Source: Rotaria socialis
Lineage: Eukaryota; Rotifera; Eurotatoria; Philodinida; Philodinidae
Assembly (NCBI GenBank): GCA_905331475.1
Contig: CAJNYU010001458.1
Location: forward strand, 1 to 64,000
DNA: 64,000 nt
Direction: 5' to 3'
Below, piece by piece: positions 45,370-57,264 of this stretch. The position numbers were made by a program, and so were the translations under genes. Numbering within the stretch: the first letter of the stretch is position 1; the number at the start of each line of letters is the position of its first letter. The notes under the pieces are model-generated. The model saw nothing but the letters and a program-made list of their open reading frames with translations, searched no databases and was not told the origin of the DNA.

Positions 45370-46055
45370 ATAAAAACGATGTAAAACGTTAGAAAGCGGC
45401 GCCGTTTTCCGTCAGTTCTGAAAACGAAGAGAATAGTGTTAAAAGCGATGGCCGTTTTCTATCAAAAAAAAATGGCTCGTAAAACGAGCGGACGGATTAC
45501 GGCGAAATAGGGTGAAAATTAATGCCGTTTTAGTCGTTTCCGATGATCTTTCAGACGATCGGAATGATTCTCCTGGGTTTTGACAATTGCTTCTTTTATA
45601 GTTAATGTGTAAATAAATTTGTGCGGAGTGATTTTTAATGATTTTGTGGATTGGGAATGACAGATTTGTAACTATCGAAATAAAATCACATAAATAAATG
45701 TGTTTCTGCACATGTTATTGACAGTCGTAGCAATATGATATACAATCCCAGGAGATTCAATTCGACCAGTGAATCCGATCGTTTCCGGCATCGGATCCTA
45801 TGGATTCCGTTGCTGTTCGGTCGGTTCCTTTGAATTCCGACCATTTCCTAACTAACGAATTCCGGTCCGATTTCCGCCGGAAAAATTCCGTTAATTTCCG
45901 CAAAATTTCGACCCGGAATTCGTCGGAACCGATGGGAATTGATCGGAAATGGTCCGACGAAATCTGGACCGGAATTCGTTAGTTAGGAAATCGTCGAGAT
46001 TCAACGGAACCGATTGGTTCAGACCGATTCCGACGTACCCTGATTCTCCTGGGAT
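45370..46055. repeat. GC-richer island of short inverted and direct repeats
   Basis: TCCCAGGAGATTCA (45747-45760) and TGATTCTCCTGGGA (46041-46054) are inverted partners, and a third copy of GATTCTCCTGGG lies at 45569. Inside, CCTAACTAACGAATTCCGG (45847-45865) pairs with CCGGAATTCGTTAGTTAGG (45970-45988), amid many GGAAT/ATTCC motifs. This looks like one or two small decayed inverted-repeat elements. Target duplications are unclear. Confidence 0.6.
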
Positions 46056-46151
46056 ATTTGATCAATAAAGAAACAGATTCGATGAAAGTAGAGAATCAAA
46101 TTTTTTTAAATATTAGTTCCGTATATATGCATAGGAACTCTGAGACATATC

Positions 46152-46566
46152 TAGGCAATTTGGTTTCTAGATGCAGTTTTTGTGTATTTTGAGACCTTTT
46201 TCAGTCAATATTTCGTTAGAAAGCTACGATTTAGTTCAAAACCAATATCAAATTCGAAATCAGCGTTAAAAACTGAGTCGATTTATATATGTTGTGAATA
46301 ATTCAGAGAAAATGTTTTTTTTTTAAATCCCTGTACTTCCCCCTCAGGATGGTCTGATCAAAAATGACAATTTTTTCGATAGCTCAGCCATTTCTTGACG
46401 GATCCTTCTCATCTTCGAACTCGACCTAGATATTGATAAGACAATTCAGTGCACAAAATTTCAGCTCAATCGAATGCAATTGTGAAGAGTTATCAAATAA
46501 ACGGACGGGCGGACGGACACACTGACCGATTTTAGTAGTGCACTCACTTTTTGAGTACACAAAAAG
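46152..46566. repeat. Dispersed repeat, copy 2
   Basis: Reverse-complement copy of the repeat at 36718-37138, ending in TTTTTGAGTACACAAAAAG. It lies in the intergenic DNA upstream of the F-box gene. Confidence 0.82.
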
Positions 46567-46989
46567 ATGAATGAAAAAATATGACTATTTAAAAATAAGA
46601 TATATTTGAACTTGCACCATGCCATACAAAATAATAGAACACGATGTACTTGATTCTTTTCTAAATAAAGTATCTACAGTATATCATATGACATGTTCAA
46701 TAAATAAAAGTATTCTTCGAACTATAAATTCATTAAATTGCTGACAATCTCGACTAGTCAAAAATATTTTATTGTTCTTGTTATTGACGATATTGGACAA
46801 ATAGAATGAATGAATATATTCAGCAGGCAAGAATGACTTACGAAATGAATTAAGAAATATGATTGATGTTTCCACGTAGCAACACTAATCATATTTGCTA
46901 AATTTAGTGTTAATTTATCTATTGTGTTTGATCGCGTATATAAATATTGACTTTACTCAGATGAAACAAATAGGTAAACGAAGATAAAT

Positions 46990-49565
46990 ATGGAACGTTC
47001 ATGTGTTGAATTGAATGATTTATCCGATGAAATTCTTTTGATTATTTTTAAAAAATTGGACAATTTTGATATACTTTATTCTTTTTCATGGCATTAAAAG
47101 TAAACGATTGAATAAAATTATACATGATCCAATATTCACAAGTAATTTAAACTTTGTCAAATGGTCTGCCAATAAATTTCATAATAAACTTACTTCAAAT
47201 TTTGCACTTAATCGATTTCGTTTACAAATTTTACCTGATATTTCTATAAAAGTCAAATGGTTCTATCTTGAACCATCATCTGCAAAAAGTATTTTGCGTG
47301 CTGCAGATTATCCTAATTTATATGTGCTTGGTCTATATAATATTAATGAAAAGACAGCTAGACGTCTTTTTACTGGTAAGAAAATCAAAATAGAATTCTT
47401 TGAATCTTAAACAAATATAAGAAATTCATAATGTATATATGAGAATCGAGACGTTCATTTGGCTCAATAGATTGATGATGCAGCACGATTTGATTTTTAT
47501 TTAATAAAATCTAAAAGATCTTTTTTGTTCTTTCATTTATCGATATTTCGTCTTTGTTTATCCGGACATTTNAAAACGATAGAAAAAGAAAAAAATATCA
47601 GGCCGTGGATAGGAAACATAGATCAAAACAACAACAACAGCAACATTAAACCAAAACATCCATAACAATCTCGTAAATGTCCGGATAAACAAAGACGAAA
47701 TATCGATAAATGAAAGAACAAAAAAGATCTTTTAGATTTTATTAAATAAAAATCAAATCGTGCTGCATCATCAATAAATATAAGAAAGTACTTTTCTAAT
47801 TTATATTTCAGTATGAATTTATAAAAGAATCATATATAAAAAACGATATAACATAAAACATTCCTAATGAATAAAAAAGCAAGATTTTAACAAACCAAAT
47901 TCCTTACTTTTAGGAAAAAAACTACAGATTATTTCGAAAAATGATTTGTTTCTATCAAAAATTATCTTAATCTATTGACTATTTTTATTGATCTTTGATA
48001 TCTGTGAGCCTGGCCAACCGTAGGATATTCCGAATTGCTTTATCTGAATTATCAGTTAAAGAATCTAACCATATTGGGCCTAGATGATTATCTTGATCTG
48101 TAAAATAGTCACAGATTACTGTCTTATATGAAATTATTTAGTCCCTTAACAAAAGGATATAATTGGAGAGACTGAATAATCTCATCGAAGATAATGATTA
48201 ACAACTAATATTTAATATTTAACAGTACAGCAATGAAGATAATAGTTTGATCTAAATATGATCCCCTATATATATTTTAATTAATAATTGTATGTTTAGA
48301 TGAACGCTTTTCAACTGGTATTTTTAAAAAACAAATAACAAGACTCATTATAACAACTCCTAGAAAAAAAAATAATTCGTTTACAATAGTAAAAATATGC
48401 AGTTGTATTTTTTCTATATTTAACAAATTAACACATTTAACGTTTTCTGAATCATCATATGTAGATTTTGTTTCTCTATTATTTGATGTTCCATCTCGAA
48501 GTTTTTCTTCTTCAAGTCTTTTGGTATTAAATATCAAGGTTCAACATTTCTCACAGTTACTTTATGTTCTTGATGGTCGTTTTAGTCAACTTCATACACT
48601 CATTGTTGATTTGATTAACAATGTTTTGTCAACAGATTTAATTGAAAATAAAGTCAGTTTTTAAGAAAAAATTAATTTTATTCTATTTTATTTTATTTTT
48701 CCAGGAAAAAATTTTAAATCTAAAGTGTTTCGTTCTCTCATGTGCTTGGGAAGTAACACGCTATGAAGAATGCCTTCTGCCACTTATTTATCGAATGTCA
48801 AATATTGAAAAACTTGGTTTATATCTTACGATTTATGTTAATGATAAATTTATTGATGGAAATGATTTAAAGAAAAATGTTATCAATCGTTTACCACAAT
48901 TAAATCTATTTACATTTGATATTCGTTCACTTATGTTTATTAATAATCAAATAAATTTACCATCAAAAAAAGATATTGAGGAGTCATTTAGAGATTTTCA
49001 ATATACGAAAATAATATCTTATGTCGATTATTTTCGAGAGAAAAAAACCGGTCAATGTCATATTTTTTCATATCCATCTGAAATGCCGTATTATCAAAAG
49101 ATAACAAATAATTTTCCAGATGGATTATATCGATATGTTCGTTTTATATCATTATATGATGAATATCCTTTTGAACATGAATTTTTTATTAAAATTTCTC
49201 AATCAATTCCATTTATGGAAAGATTATCTTTAATTAATCATCAATCACAAATACATAAACAATCTTATAAATTAATAAATCACAATTTTAATTCAACAAT
49301 TGCTAAATATAATTATCTTATTACACTTGATATTGAAGAAGTTCATGATGATTATATCGAAGAATTTTTATTTAATACAAAAACATATTTTCATAATAAT
49401 ATTGTTATTTCTATCAATTATAAATCATTAGAAAGAGTAACACGTAATTTTACAAGAGATGTTACACGAATCAACTGTGCTAAAATAAATGAAATTTTTT
49501 TATCCGGAGAAAAGCGTTACTTCAATTCTTTACGAGATTATTTTCCTTGTGCAAGAATACATTAA
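46990..49565 (+). CDS. F-box/leucine-rich-like protein, one frameshift in exon 1
   Basis: Three exons: 46990-47375, 48300-48652 and 48705-49565. F-box proteins recruit substrates to SCF ubiquitin ligases. The N-terminal F-box reads LNDLSDEILLIIFKKLDNFD and ILYSF. It continues as HGIKSKRLNKIIHDPIFTSN only after a one-base shift at a T5 run near 47085, where the annotated frame otherwise stops. Removing one T restores a 1599-bp frame of 532 residues with both junctions in phase (LFT|DERF and IENK|EKIL). The rest is a large, repeat-poor LRR-like region (LRDYFPCARIH end). The family is expanded in bdelloid rotifers, to my knowledge. The 924-bp intron 1 carries a palindrome. Either a recent pseudogene or a base-call error at the homopolymer. 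Confidence 0.8.
47471..47775. repeat. Perfect about 100-bp inverted repeat in F-box intron 1
   Basis: Arms 47471-47571 and 47675-47775 are reverse complements with no mismatch seen by eye (ends ATTGATGATG and CATCATCAAT). The spacer is about 103 bp. The left arm ends exactly at the single ambiguous base (47572). Confidence 0.9.
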
Positions 49566-50550
49566 TTATTATTTAAACAAAACAAATTCATGGCGTTATT
49601 CAAAGATGAAAATTTTTCCAACAAAAATATTCTTCTGAGAAAACGTTCATTAGGAAAAAAGTCAATATTATCGTGTGCATGAAAAGTTCTTTTCTGTCAA
49701 ACGTTTTATTTTTCTTCAATAAAACTATTTAGATCACACAACATTTAACTATGAACAAATCGATTTTCACTTTACACTAAGAGAACTCATTGTGGATGAG
49801 TTTTTTGTCCTCTTGATTTAACTAGTTGATCTCTCCTGGATTGAAATCAATGGTGGAAGAGATCTGACCTTATCAAATATTTTCGAATGATATAATCTTA
49901 TCTTCCTCATCTCCTGATTTTTTTCCAAGAGAGAAAAAGCTGATTGGAACAGGAATGCACAAGTACAACCTGTACCACTTTGCACTATCTTGTATCGAGT
50001 CCATGTATCGTTATAGTACCATCTGTATGTCTGAAATATCTGGACATAATTGGATATACGTGGTTGAAATCATTTTTTAATGACAGATGTACATGTGTAT
50101 TCTCAGATCGAAACTATTCAATAGGATCCCTATTGGGACCTTAAATAATCCGAGAATATGCTACGTTAAGATGAATATCGAAAAAGCAAATTTTTCTTAT
50201 TTTTAGAGTTATGAAAATTTTCTTGATTCTCTAATTAAAAATTGCTCAACTATTTAAATATTAAGAAATCGCACGTCGATAATTGAATGATAAAAAATGG
50301 ATATTTTAAAAATTCTATGAGAAATATTAATATTTTCTTATTAAGATATTTGTATGATTTTTATTAAAAAATCGAAGTAATTACATGAGTGTGGTAAAAA
50401 AGGCAGATTTCAGATAAAAATCTGGGTCAGCCGATTAATTCACTTGAATATACTCATTACGTCCGTTAAGTCCATTAAGTCTCGTCACTAAGAAAGTGTG
50501 AGAAAATGAGTTTCTTGGAAACCCCTGAAACATATCATATATTTTTCTCT
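49566..50550. other. Non-coding stretch downstream of the F-box gene
   Basis: AT-rich. No supported ORF, RNA or repeat was seen before the segmental duplication begins. Confidence 0.45.
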
Positions 50551-53077
50551 TCTATTAAATCGTTCGTTTTCATCGAGAATTTAATCGATTACAATAATAT
50601 TGAAAATCACCCGATACAATGATTTTTTATTATTAGCCTACGCTCGTTAATAAGTGAATTTTCGCTTTGCTCGTGTTTTTCAACAAAAATAAACCTTACA
50701 TATTCAATAGAATTCTTCATGATTTTTTCTTGTTGTACTACATGAATCAAAAGAAGTAGGCAAATATTTTACAAGTGTTTCACTGACGATGCATGCATGA
50801 AAAAAGAAGAGTGAAAAATTATTTCTTTTTCAATAGAATGTTACGTTTAACATTCCTCCGTTAAACATAATGGGGTGCTAACAGAAATCCCCCCGTAAAG
50901 TCTATAGGCAAAAAGTTTCATTCTTCTAGATGTATGTCAAACAAAATGTAGAAAGTAGTAATTTGACCGGAAAATTGCAAATGAAACTAGAAAGTAATTA
51001 ATTGCTAGATCATCGTGTACAATTTCGTAGAATTAATTTTTGTTTTCAATCTCCTAAGCAAATGACGTCGTTTTATTCGAAATTTATTTTTAAAAAGTCA
51101 CTTCGAACAAATACAATAATAACAAAACTATCGAATAGGGGTTCTGTTTTAAATTGTTCTTGGTTATTATTTCTGAATGATAAATTAGCGACGCAGCCCA
51201 TTGTTGCTATGTATGTTGTTTTGATGATAACAAATCTGCAATAACTTATTTGATTTAAATGATAAAAAGTACATTCAACTACTGATAATAAAAACACATG
51301 AGAGAAGTATTTTATCACGCGATACGTAGAAAAGCAAAAAAATATTTATTTATCGGGGCAGAGCTGACATCACTCGTAGTTTGACTATTTTTTTACATGA
51401 CACATTTTAAATTGGAAAATAAAATCAATGAAGACTTTCTTAACGCAGAATATTCTCTATGTCTCTGTAATTAAAAACGAATTACAAGTGTTTTCTTATT
51501 TTCAGAATTTAGACTAGTCAAGATCAATTATTTTGCGATAACATGTTGAAAGTCTGGTGATTGATGAATCCTAAAGCATAATTATTATTAGAGTATTCAA
51601 TACCCGAATGACCGTAAAACTGAGTGTTATGTATATAGTTCGCTCGAGATAAATTATAGAATCTTATTTGATCTTCTTTATGATGTTGCATCGAATTCTG
51701 TTCAAAAAGTTTTAATTAGGATTTCTCTTAAAAAGGTGGTTTGACTTGATTTTAATACTAAGCTCTGTCATAATTGAAGCTTTTATTTATTTAAAATGAC
51801 CAGATCTCCGGTCATATTCATGATTTTCTGCATTTTTTCAATTATCTGCTTTGTTCGAAAGTATGTTATAATCTAACGAAACATATTGAGAAGAATAGAA
51901 AACATGACTTTCTTTTTAAATTTTATTCTCCTTTTGATTCTTTGCACGATGACAGAGCATTTTATCATCGCACAATACTTCGACTTCATTCTTAAAATAA
52001 AACTCGATAGCAAGCGAATAGGGTTTCTACGAAGATTTCTATAGAAAACTTACTGATGTCTCATTCGAAAGAAAAACAATCGAGATTATACGATTTATCT
52101 GGGTATAATATCAAATTTTGAAATTATTCAGCCTCATCTAGCGATGTTATCGAGTAACCTAAAATATAATGCAACGAAAAACAAAATAACATTTCGATGT
52201 CTACCGAGATCTTCCTTATTCTTCTAATATCACCGAGGCTATATTTTTCATTCTGAAGTTTGCTTCAATTTCGGCGGTATCGGAGTCTCTATGTTTCCCT
52301 TCCGGAATCACTAATAGTTGAATGCAAATCTAAAGCATGATGTTGTCGACTTTCTTTCCTTGCTAGACAGAAGTGAATGCATAGAACATTTTGAATAAAG
52401 ATAATACTGATAACGATCCTCGAAAAGAAAGTACGTTTAAACAAAAGTACCTATTTCGTTATTTAACGTTATCTTATGAATGATATGAAAATAGAACTTT
52501 TCTTAATGAAAAGCTTGTAATTTGCGTTGATAGGTTTCATGAAACGCAAAGCTCAATAGCAATAGAATGACCTTGTTCATTGAAATCTCCACCTCCTCTC
52601 TATATTTTTATCGATTGAAGAGTAAATCGTGTGTAATTTGCACTTTCGTTTTCAAAGGCAAAAATACTCAGGCTTATTATTTGTTCGTTATACAACTCAT
52701 CTATTTTCATCGCATGAAGCCTGGCTGTATAATCTTACGTGAAAACGTGTAGGAGCACATTGCCCTGTTGTCGCATTATTTACTTGCATCGTCATGATTA
52801 CAATGATTTTCTCAGTACTCTGAAATTGTTTTTATCTGAATTTTTCTAACGAATGCGAGTTTTTCTTCGCCTATTTTGCTGTTTACTTTCCTTTGATGAA
52901 TTACTTAGAAAAGATATACAATAGCAATAAGGGCTTTCTATTTTTCTTCCTTTCTGATAACGACAATACTAGCGAAAAGCACGTGCAAAGGCCGGCTATG
53001 AAGAAAAAGAAAAAGAATCAACCCTCCTAGTCTTTTTTCTGTTCTTTCTTTTTATCCTTTTTTTCCTACTCCCTTAG

Positions 53078-53085
53078 TATAAATA
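53078..53085 (+). promoter_or_regulatory. TATA box of ferritin
   Basis: TATAAATA lies about 31 bp before an initiator-like TCAGTT (53109) and about 147 bp before the ATG. It is well placed for a transcript that starts just upstream of the iron-responsive hairpin. Confidence 0.65.
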
Positions 53086-53122
53086 CACTTACTTCTCGTC
53101 CATTTTCTTCAGTTATTCGTTC

Positions 53123-53161
53123 GATTTGTTTTGCAGCAGCAGTGATTGTTCGTTACAAATC
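53123..53161 (+). promoter_or_regulatory. Iron-responsive element in ferritin 5' UTR
   Basis: The six-base loop CAGTGA (53140-53145) is closed by a five-pair upper stem, AGCAG with TTGTT (53135-53139 and 53146-53150, including two G-U pairs). An unpaired C sits at 53134. The lower stem pairs GATTTG (53123-53128) with CAAATC (53156-53161), plus inner T-A and T-G/G-C pairs around a small mismatch. The CAGUGN loop with the bulged C exactly five bases upstream is the diagnostic IRE geometry. IRP binding here would repress ferritin translation when iron is low. Confidence 0.85.
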
Positions 53162-53224
53162 GTGTTTATAAAACAGTGAAAATTTTTTTTTCGTATTCCA
53201 ACAACAAAAAGCCAGTCTACTATC

Positions 53225-54020
53225 ATGTCAGCACAAGAACAAGCCACGGGAAATTTGGTTCGATTGTATGTATTTGACTTGGATGAATTTTTCTCTCTAT
53301 TGAGAATATATTTATCTTTAGCAATTTCCATGAAGATAGTGAAGGTTTGATCAATCGTCAAATCAACTTGGAAATGTATGCTAGCTATGCATATACAGCT
53401 ATGGCAAATTATTTTGGTCGCCCAGATGTTGCTTTCAAAGGTGAGCATCGAAAGAAATTATTCGTTTAAATTCTACTTCTATCGTGTAGGACATCATGAA
53501 TATTTCGAAAAAATGGCCAAGGAAGAATTCGAACATGCCAACAAGTTCATGGAATATCAAAATAAACGTGGTGGTACTGTTGTACTTTTGGACATCAAGG
53601 TTTGATAATTAGTTTATTTTCCTTGCTTGTAATAATGATCTTATTTTCTGAAATTTAGAAACCAACACAACAAAGCTGGGCCTCGCCTCTTGAAGCGCAC
53701 CAAACAGGTTTACAATTAGAGAAGGATGTTTATCAAGCATTACTCGAATTACATGCCATGGCTTCAAAACACGCGTATGAATTTTGATTAGAGTCTCATC
53801 CATAAATATATTAACTTTTGTTCTAGTGATCCACATCTTACGGATTATCTTGAAGGAGAATTCCTCGATGAACAGGTAACGTAATATTTTCTTCTATAAT
53901 CTCTTAGTATTCTTGCTTTTTTTCCAGGTCAAATCCATCAAAGAGTACGTTGAATATATCACCAACTTACAACGAGTCGGCACAGGCCTTGGCGAATACA
54001 TTTTCGACAAGGATCTTTAA
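53225..54020 (+). CDS. FTH: Ferritin heavy-chain-like subunit (intact copy)
   Basis: Six exons: 53225-53265, 53322-53440, 53490-53599, 53659-53774, 53827-53875 and 53928-54020. They sum to 528 bp, giving 175 residues, the usual ferritin length. Ferritin forms a 24-subunit shell that oxidises and stores iron. Ferroxidase ligands are present: Glu in [11 protein letters not shown], Tyr in the same helix, Glu and His in [10 protein letters not shown], Glu in [14 protein letters not shown] and Gln in DEQVKSIKE. The core [11 protein letters not shown] and [16 protein letters not shown] follow the family closely, and the end is [11 protein letters not shown]. There is no signal peptide, so it is predicted cytosolic. 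An IRE and TATA box lie upstream and AATAAA at 54211. A second copy starts in the gap near 63,000. Confidence 0.96.
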
Positions 54021-54210
54021 GATTAAAATGTCAGCATCCAACGACTATAAAAACATTTTCGTCTCACATGCTTTTTTCATTAACAAGAAAAAATCAAAAT
54101 CTATTTTTCATCATTCCATCCTATTTTTTTTGATTATTGTAACATCCATTTTCATGAATTGAATTAATCTTTTTTCTCTATATGTCATCGTGATTCTATA
54201 TTCAAAAATC

Positions 54211-54216
54211 AATAAA
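54211..54216 (+). terminator. Poly(A) signal of ferritin copy 1
   Basis: AATAAA, 190 bp after the stop codon. The same context recurs in copy 2 at 63715. Confidence 0.7.
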
Positions 54217-54499
54217 GCATATTTCCAACGGCGACTTAAAATACTAATGAGTCATTTCTGATGATGTGATTTATTTCGTTGTTTAATACGTTCTATTGAA
54301 AAATTAATGGCATCAGTAAAAATTAGTGCTTTTACATATTTTATGTTTAATCATCGAATCTTATGAATATCGAAGAGACGTTTGCGCTTCTGATTATTAT
54401 CACTAATGACATAGAGTTATGCGCGAAAACAAGTAATTATTTCTGACTTTGAAGATTTTTTTGGTCATCACGTAAAACGTCGTAATGTTCTTCGCGCTT

Positions 54500-55330
54500 C
54501 GCTAAGCAAATATTGATGAAGCTTGCAGTACGAGCGTGTATGTTTGAATTAAAATGTTTGCAAATGATGGACAAAGTTTCTCGCATTTTGGAGTGTAGTA
54601 TCGATTTATGTTTCGATACTTTCGTTTCGCTATGGAGCTACTATTTCAATTTCAAGCAAAAAATCCGATGTCCTCAAGCGAGCCAAAGCATTTGAATTCG
54701 AATTCATTCAAGGAATGAAAAGCTGCTGGAGTTACGTTTTGTAAGAAATAAAAATTCACTAGTTTTATCTTATGATCAAATAGAGAAATGTTAGTACCCC
54801 GACAAGGAGACGTCAATGAAGAAGGAATAGACAATACTAAATGTTCGGTATAAATATTTGTCTGTGTGTGTGTTAGTATTTTTATATGTGGATTTTCTTC
54901 GAACCAAAATATGCCTCAGACAATTATTCGTGTCGTTCTAAACGACGTGCGACGTTTGAAGACTTTAAATTCGCCATAAATTAGTATTTTGTTTAATACA
55001 ATCGATTGTAACTCAAAAGAAAATAAATTCTTGCCAACTCATGCACAGCATCAATGCCACTTCGCTTTTGCCCAAGGGGGAACAAATTAATTTCTTGATT
55101 TTTAGTATCTCTGGAAATTCTTATTTTTTGTTTTTATAGTTTCGCGTTGCCTTTTTTTATCCATTAATGTCAGTAGAATTATGAATATGCATGTATTTAC
55201 AAATATGCGACTTGGATTTACCAAAGTTTTTATAACGCACTAGGAAATTTTCCAACATGATAGATAAATATGAAGTTTTATTATTTAAACAAAAATAGTT
55301 GAAAACGAAAACAACTATTGCTCTTGAACG
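54500..55330. other. Non-coding stretch, nothing recognised
   Basis: Short ORFs only. No repeat or domain was identified. Confidence 0.4.
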
Positions 55331-55539
55331 TGTGACAGCCGATCAACGGGTAATGAACTCACATCTTTCTCCAGAAGCACGCAAGCAGTCTGTTTGTGAA
55401 GACATTTATTTTGCTTTTTAATTGTAACACGATTTGAAGATGTTCCAACATTGTTGATAGCCTCGAAGCCATCATCGAATGCTAAATACTCATCACTTAG
55501 GCATGTAACGGCGTTTAGCTATCATTTTCCTGAATAACG

Positions 55540-56790
55540 ATGTTTGATGAAAATTTCTCATTGATGCAAAATAAAGTTAAACTTGGTGTCGACAATAAAA
55601 GCCGTATCGATGTTGAGCACTTTTCATACTGGTATGGTTTACTTGGCAAATGCATCATTTTTTAATTTCTGGGGTACCCTTCAGACATTCGCCAAATGTT
55701 GTTTTTCGACTCTGATGTTCACAGATAGATAGAATAAGATGTATTGATCACAAACATTGTATGTTTCTGGAGGCTTGCCTCTTCGTACGAGACATATGAA
55801 CCACATTTGAAAGAGCAAAAAATTAGTTTCTACCGGGAGAGACCACAAATCTATGTGAACGGTTCACTAAAATTGAGCCTGTCCGACGCAGAATCATTTA
55901 CTCTACAAGAATATGCATGAAGATCTACATATAAGAATGCTCCTAGATTGATAATGGTCAAATACCGCCCCCAATGGGTCCAACGCTGTAGACAGTGATC
56001 CTTGAACTGACAGATCCCATGGCTGCATGAGTGAATCAAAGCGATTTTCACTCAAAGCTGATAACTCGGCAAGTTCTTTCTAACGGACCATTCGTTGGCA
56101 CTTCTCAAACAACTCTTGTACATGCCTCAATGAAAGATAATCGACAATAATGAGTTTGGTTTAAACGATCACTAAAATCTCCGATAAACTGCCAAAAATG
56201 ATCTGTATGAAAAGAGCTCCTCGATTTATCTATTGTAAGTGAAAACCACATTGTTTTCTTCTCGTTTTCTGTTACACCATAAGCTCACTGTTTATAGCAT
56301 TGAATCCATTGGGGGCGGTATTTGACCATGATCAATCTAGGAGCATTCTTGTATGTAGATCTTCATGCATATTCTGGTAGATCAAACGATTCTACATCGA
56401 ACAGGTTCAATTCAAATGAATCTTTCACATAGATTTGCGGTCTTTTCTACTAAAAACAGATTTTGAGCTCTCCCAAGTGGTCCATATGTCTCTTATGAGC
56501 AGAAAAAACCTTCAAAAGCACATAATGCTTGAGATCAACACATGTCATTCTATCTATTTGTGAACAACAGTAATGGAGAAAGAAAACTTTTTCACGAGTG
56601 CCTGAGGATACTCCAGAAACGTAAAAATGATGCTTTTGCAAAGTATACCTCGCTTTTATTATCGACACCAATTGTAGCTATATTTAGCATCGACGACAAA
56701 TTTTCATCAAACGTCGTTATGAGCGACATTTTTTTTATAGATGTTGGATATCATCTGTTGGACTTTTCCGGCTTATTACGCTAAAATTTG
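55540..56790. mobile_element. Diverged inverted repeat with about 450-bp arms and coding-like spacer
   Basis: The left arm (about 55540-55990) and right arm (about 56300-56790) are inverted copies with many differences. Paired blocks include CCGCCCCCAATGG with CCATTGGGGGCGG, and AAGATCTACATA with TATGTAGATCTT. Others are GAGACATATG with CATATGTCTC and CGACAATAAAAGC with GCTTTTATTATCG. The roughly 310-bp spacer contains the minus-strand coding-like stretch described separately. This is probably an old inverted-repeat transposon or an inverted gene-fragment duplication. Confidence 0.6.
56085..56275 (-). pseudogene. Coding-like fragment inside the inverted repeat
   Basis: On the minus strand an open stretch reads VTENEKKTMWFSLTIDKSRS, then SFHTDHFWQFIGDFSDRLNQ, then THYCRLSFIEACTRVV, then TGA. 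The composition (aromatic, charged, with regular hydrophobics) looks protein-coding rather than random. No family is recognised, no ATG-bounded gene can be built, and flanking frames contain stops. Treated as a decayed fragment. Confidence 0.3.
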
Positions 56791-57264
56791 TTTATCATCA
56801 ATACGTGCACCACGATAGAGATCTATATGCTCTACAACATTGTTCAATAGACCTTTTCTGTATTTCTTAATGAAAGCGTGTCCTTCGGTCAGTTATATGA
56901 CAAAGAGAACGCATAATAAGAGACATGGTACATCAAGTCCTAGATATCGAGGTTGAACGAACACTATGTAGTAGCTACTATTCAATCATGTTTCATTCAT
57001 CTATAAGATTTTTCGTACTGATATGTGAGATCAATTATTTAAGTACCACAAGAGAATATTGTTTGCAATACTCAGCTGTACACGCACGATATATCGAAAA
57101 TACCACAAGTCGATAAATAAAAGGCTCAAACAAATATGTTCGAATAAGAATATTCTCGGCGAAGTTGCACAGGCGTTTTTCCATGACATTCGTTTTGACT
57201 TTTGTTTTGCTAATGGCTACCGTTTTTACACTACTAGACACCGCTATTTTTGACAAAAACAAAG

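Larger units (their letters stand above)
50600..54490. repeat. Segmental duplication, copy 1 (contains intact ferritin)
   Basis: Matches about 60940-63970 in the same orientation. The 5' part (50600-51900) is visibly diverged from its partner. The stretch 51917-52252 is nearly identical to 62376-62711, and so is the ferritin middle (53516-53830). Similarity continues through the 3' UTR and ends near 54440. The partner lies about 10 kb downstream. Confidence 0.85.

Noticed and set aside
48277..48537. Minus-strand 86-codon ORF opposite F-box exon 2
   Set aside because: The plus strand encodes the F-box protein here with matching splice phases.
51917..52130. Repeated short ORF (MTFFLNFILRL...) in the duplicated upstream region
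   Set aside because: Copy 1 carries a frame change relative to copy 2, and no family is recognised. More likely non-coding flank of ferritin.
53609..53836. Minus-strand ORF repeated in both ferritin copies (also 63113-63340)
   Set aside because: Conserved only because the duplicated ferritin exon on the plus strand is; antisense shadow.
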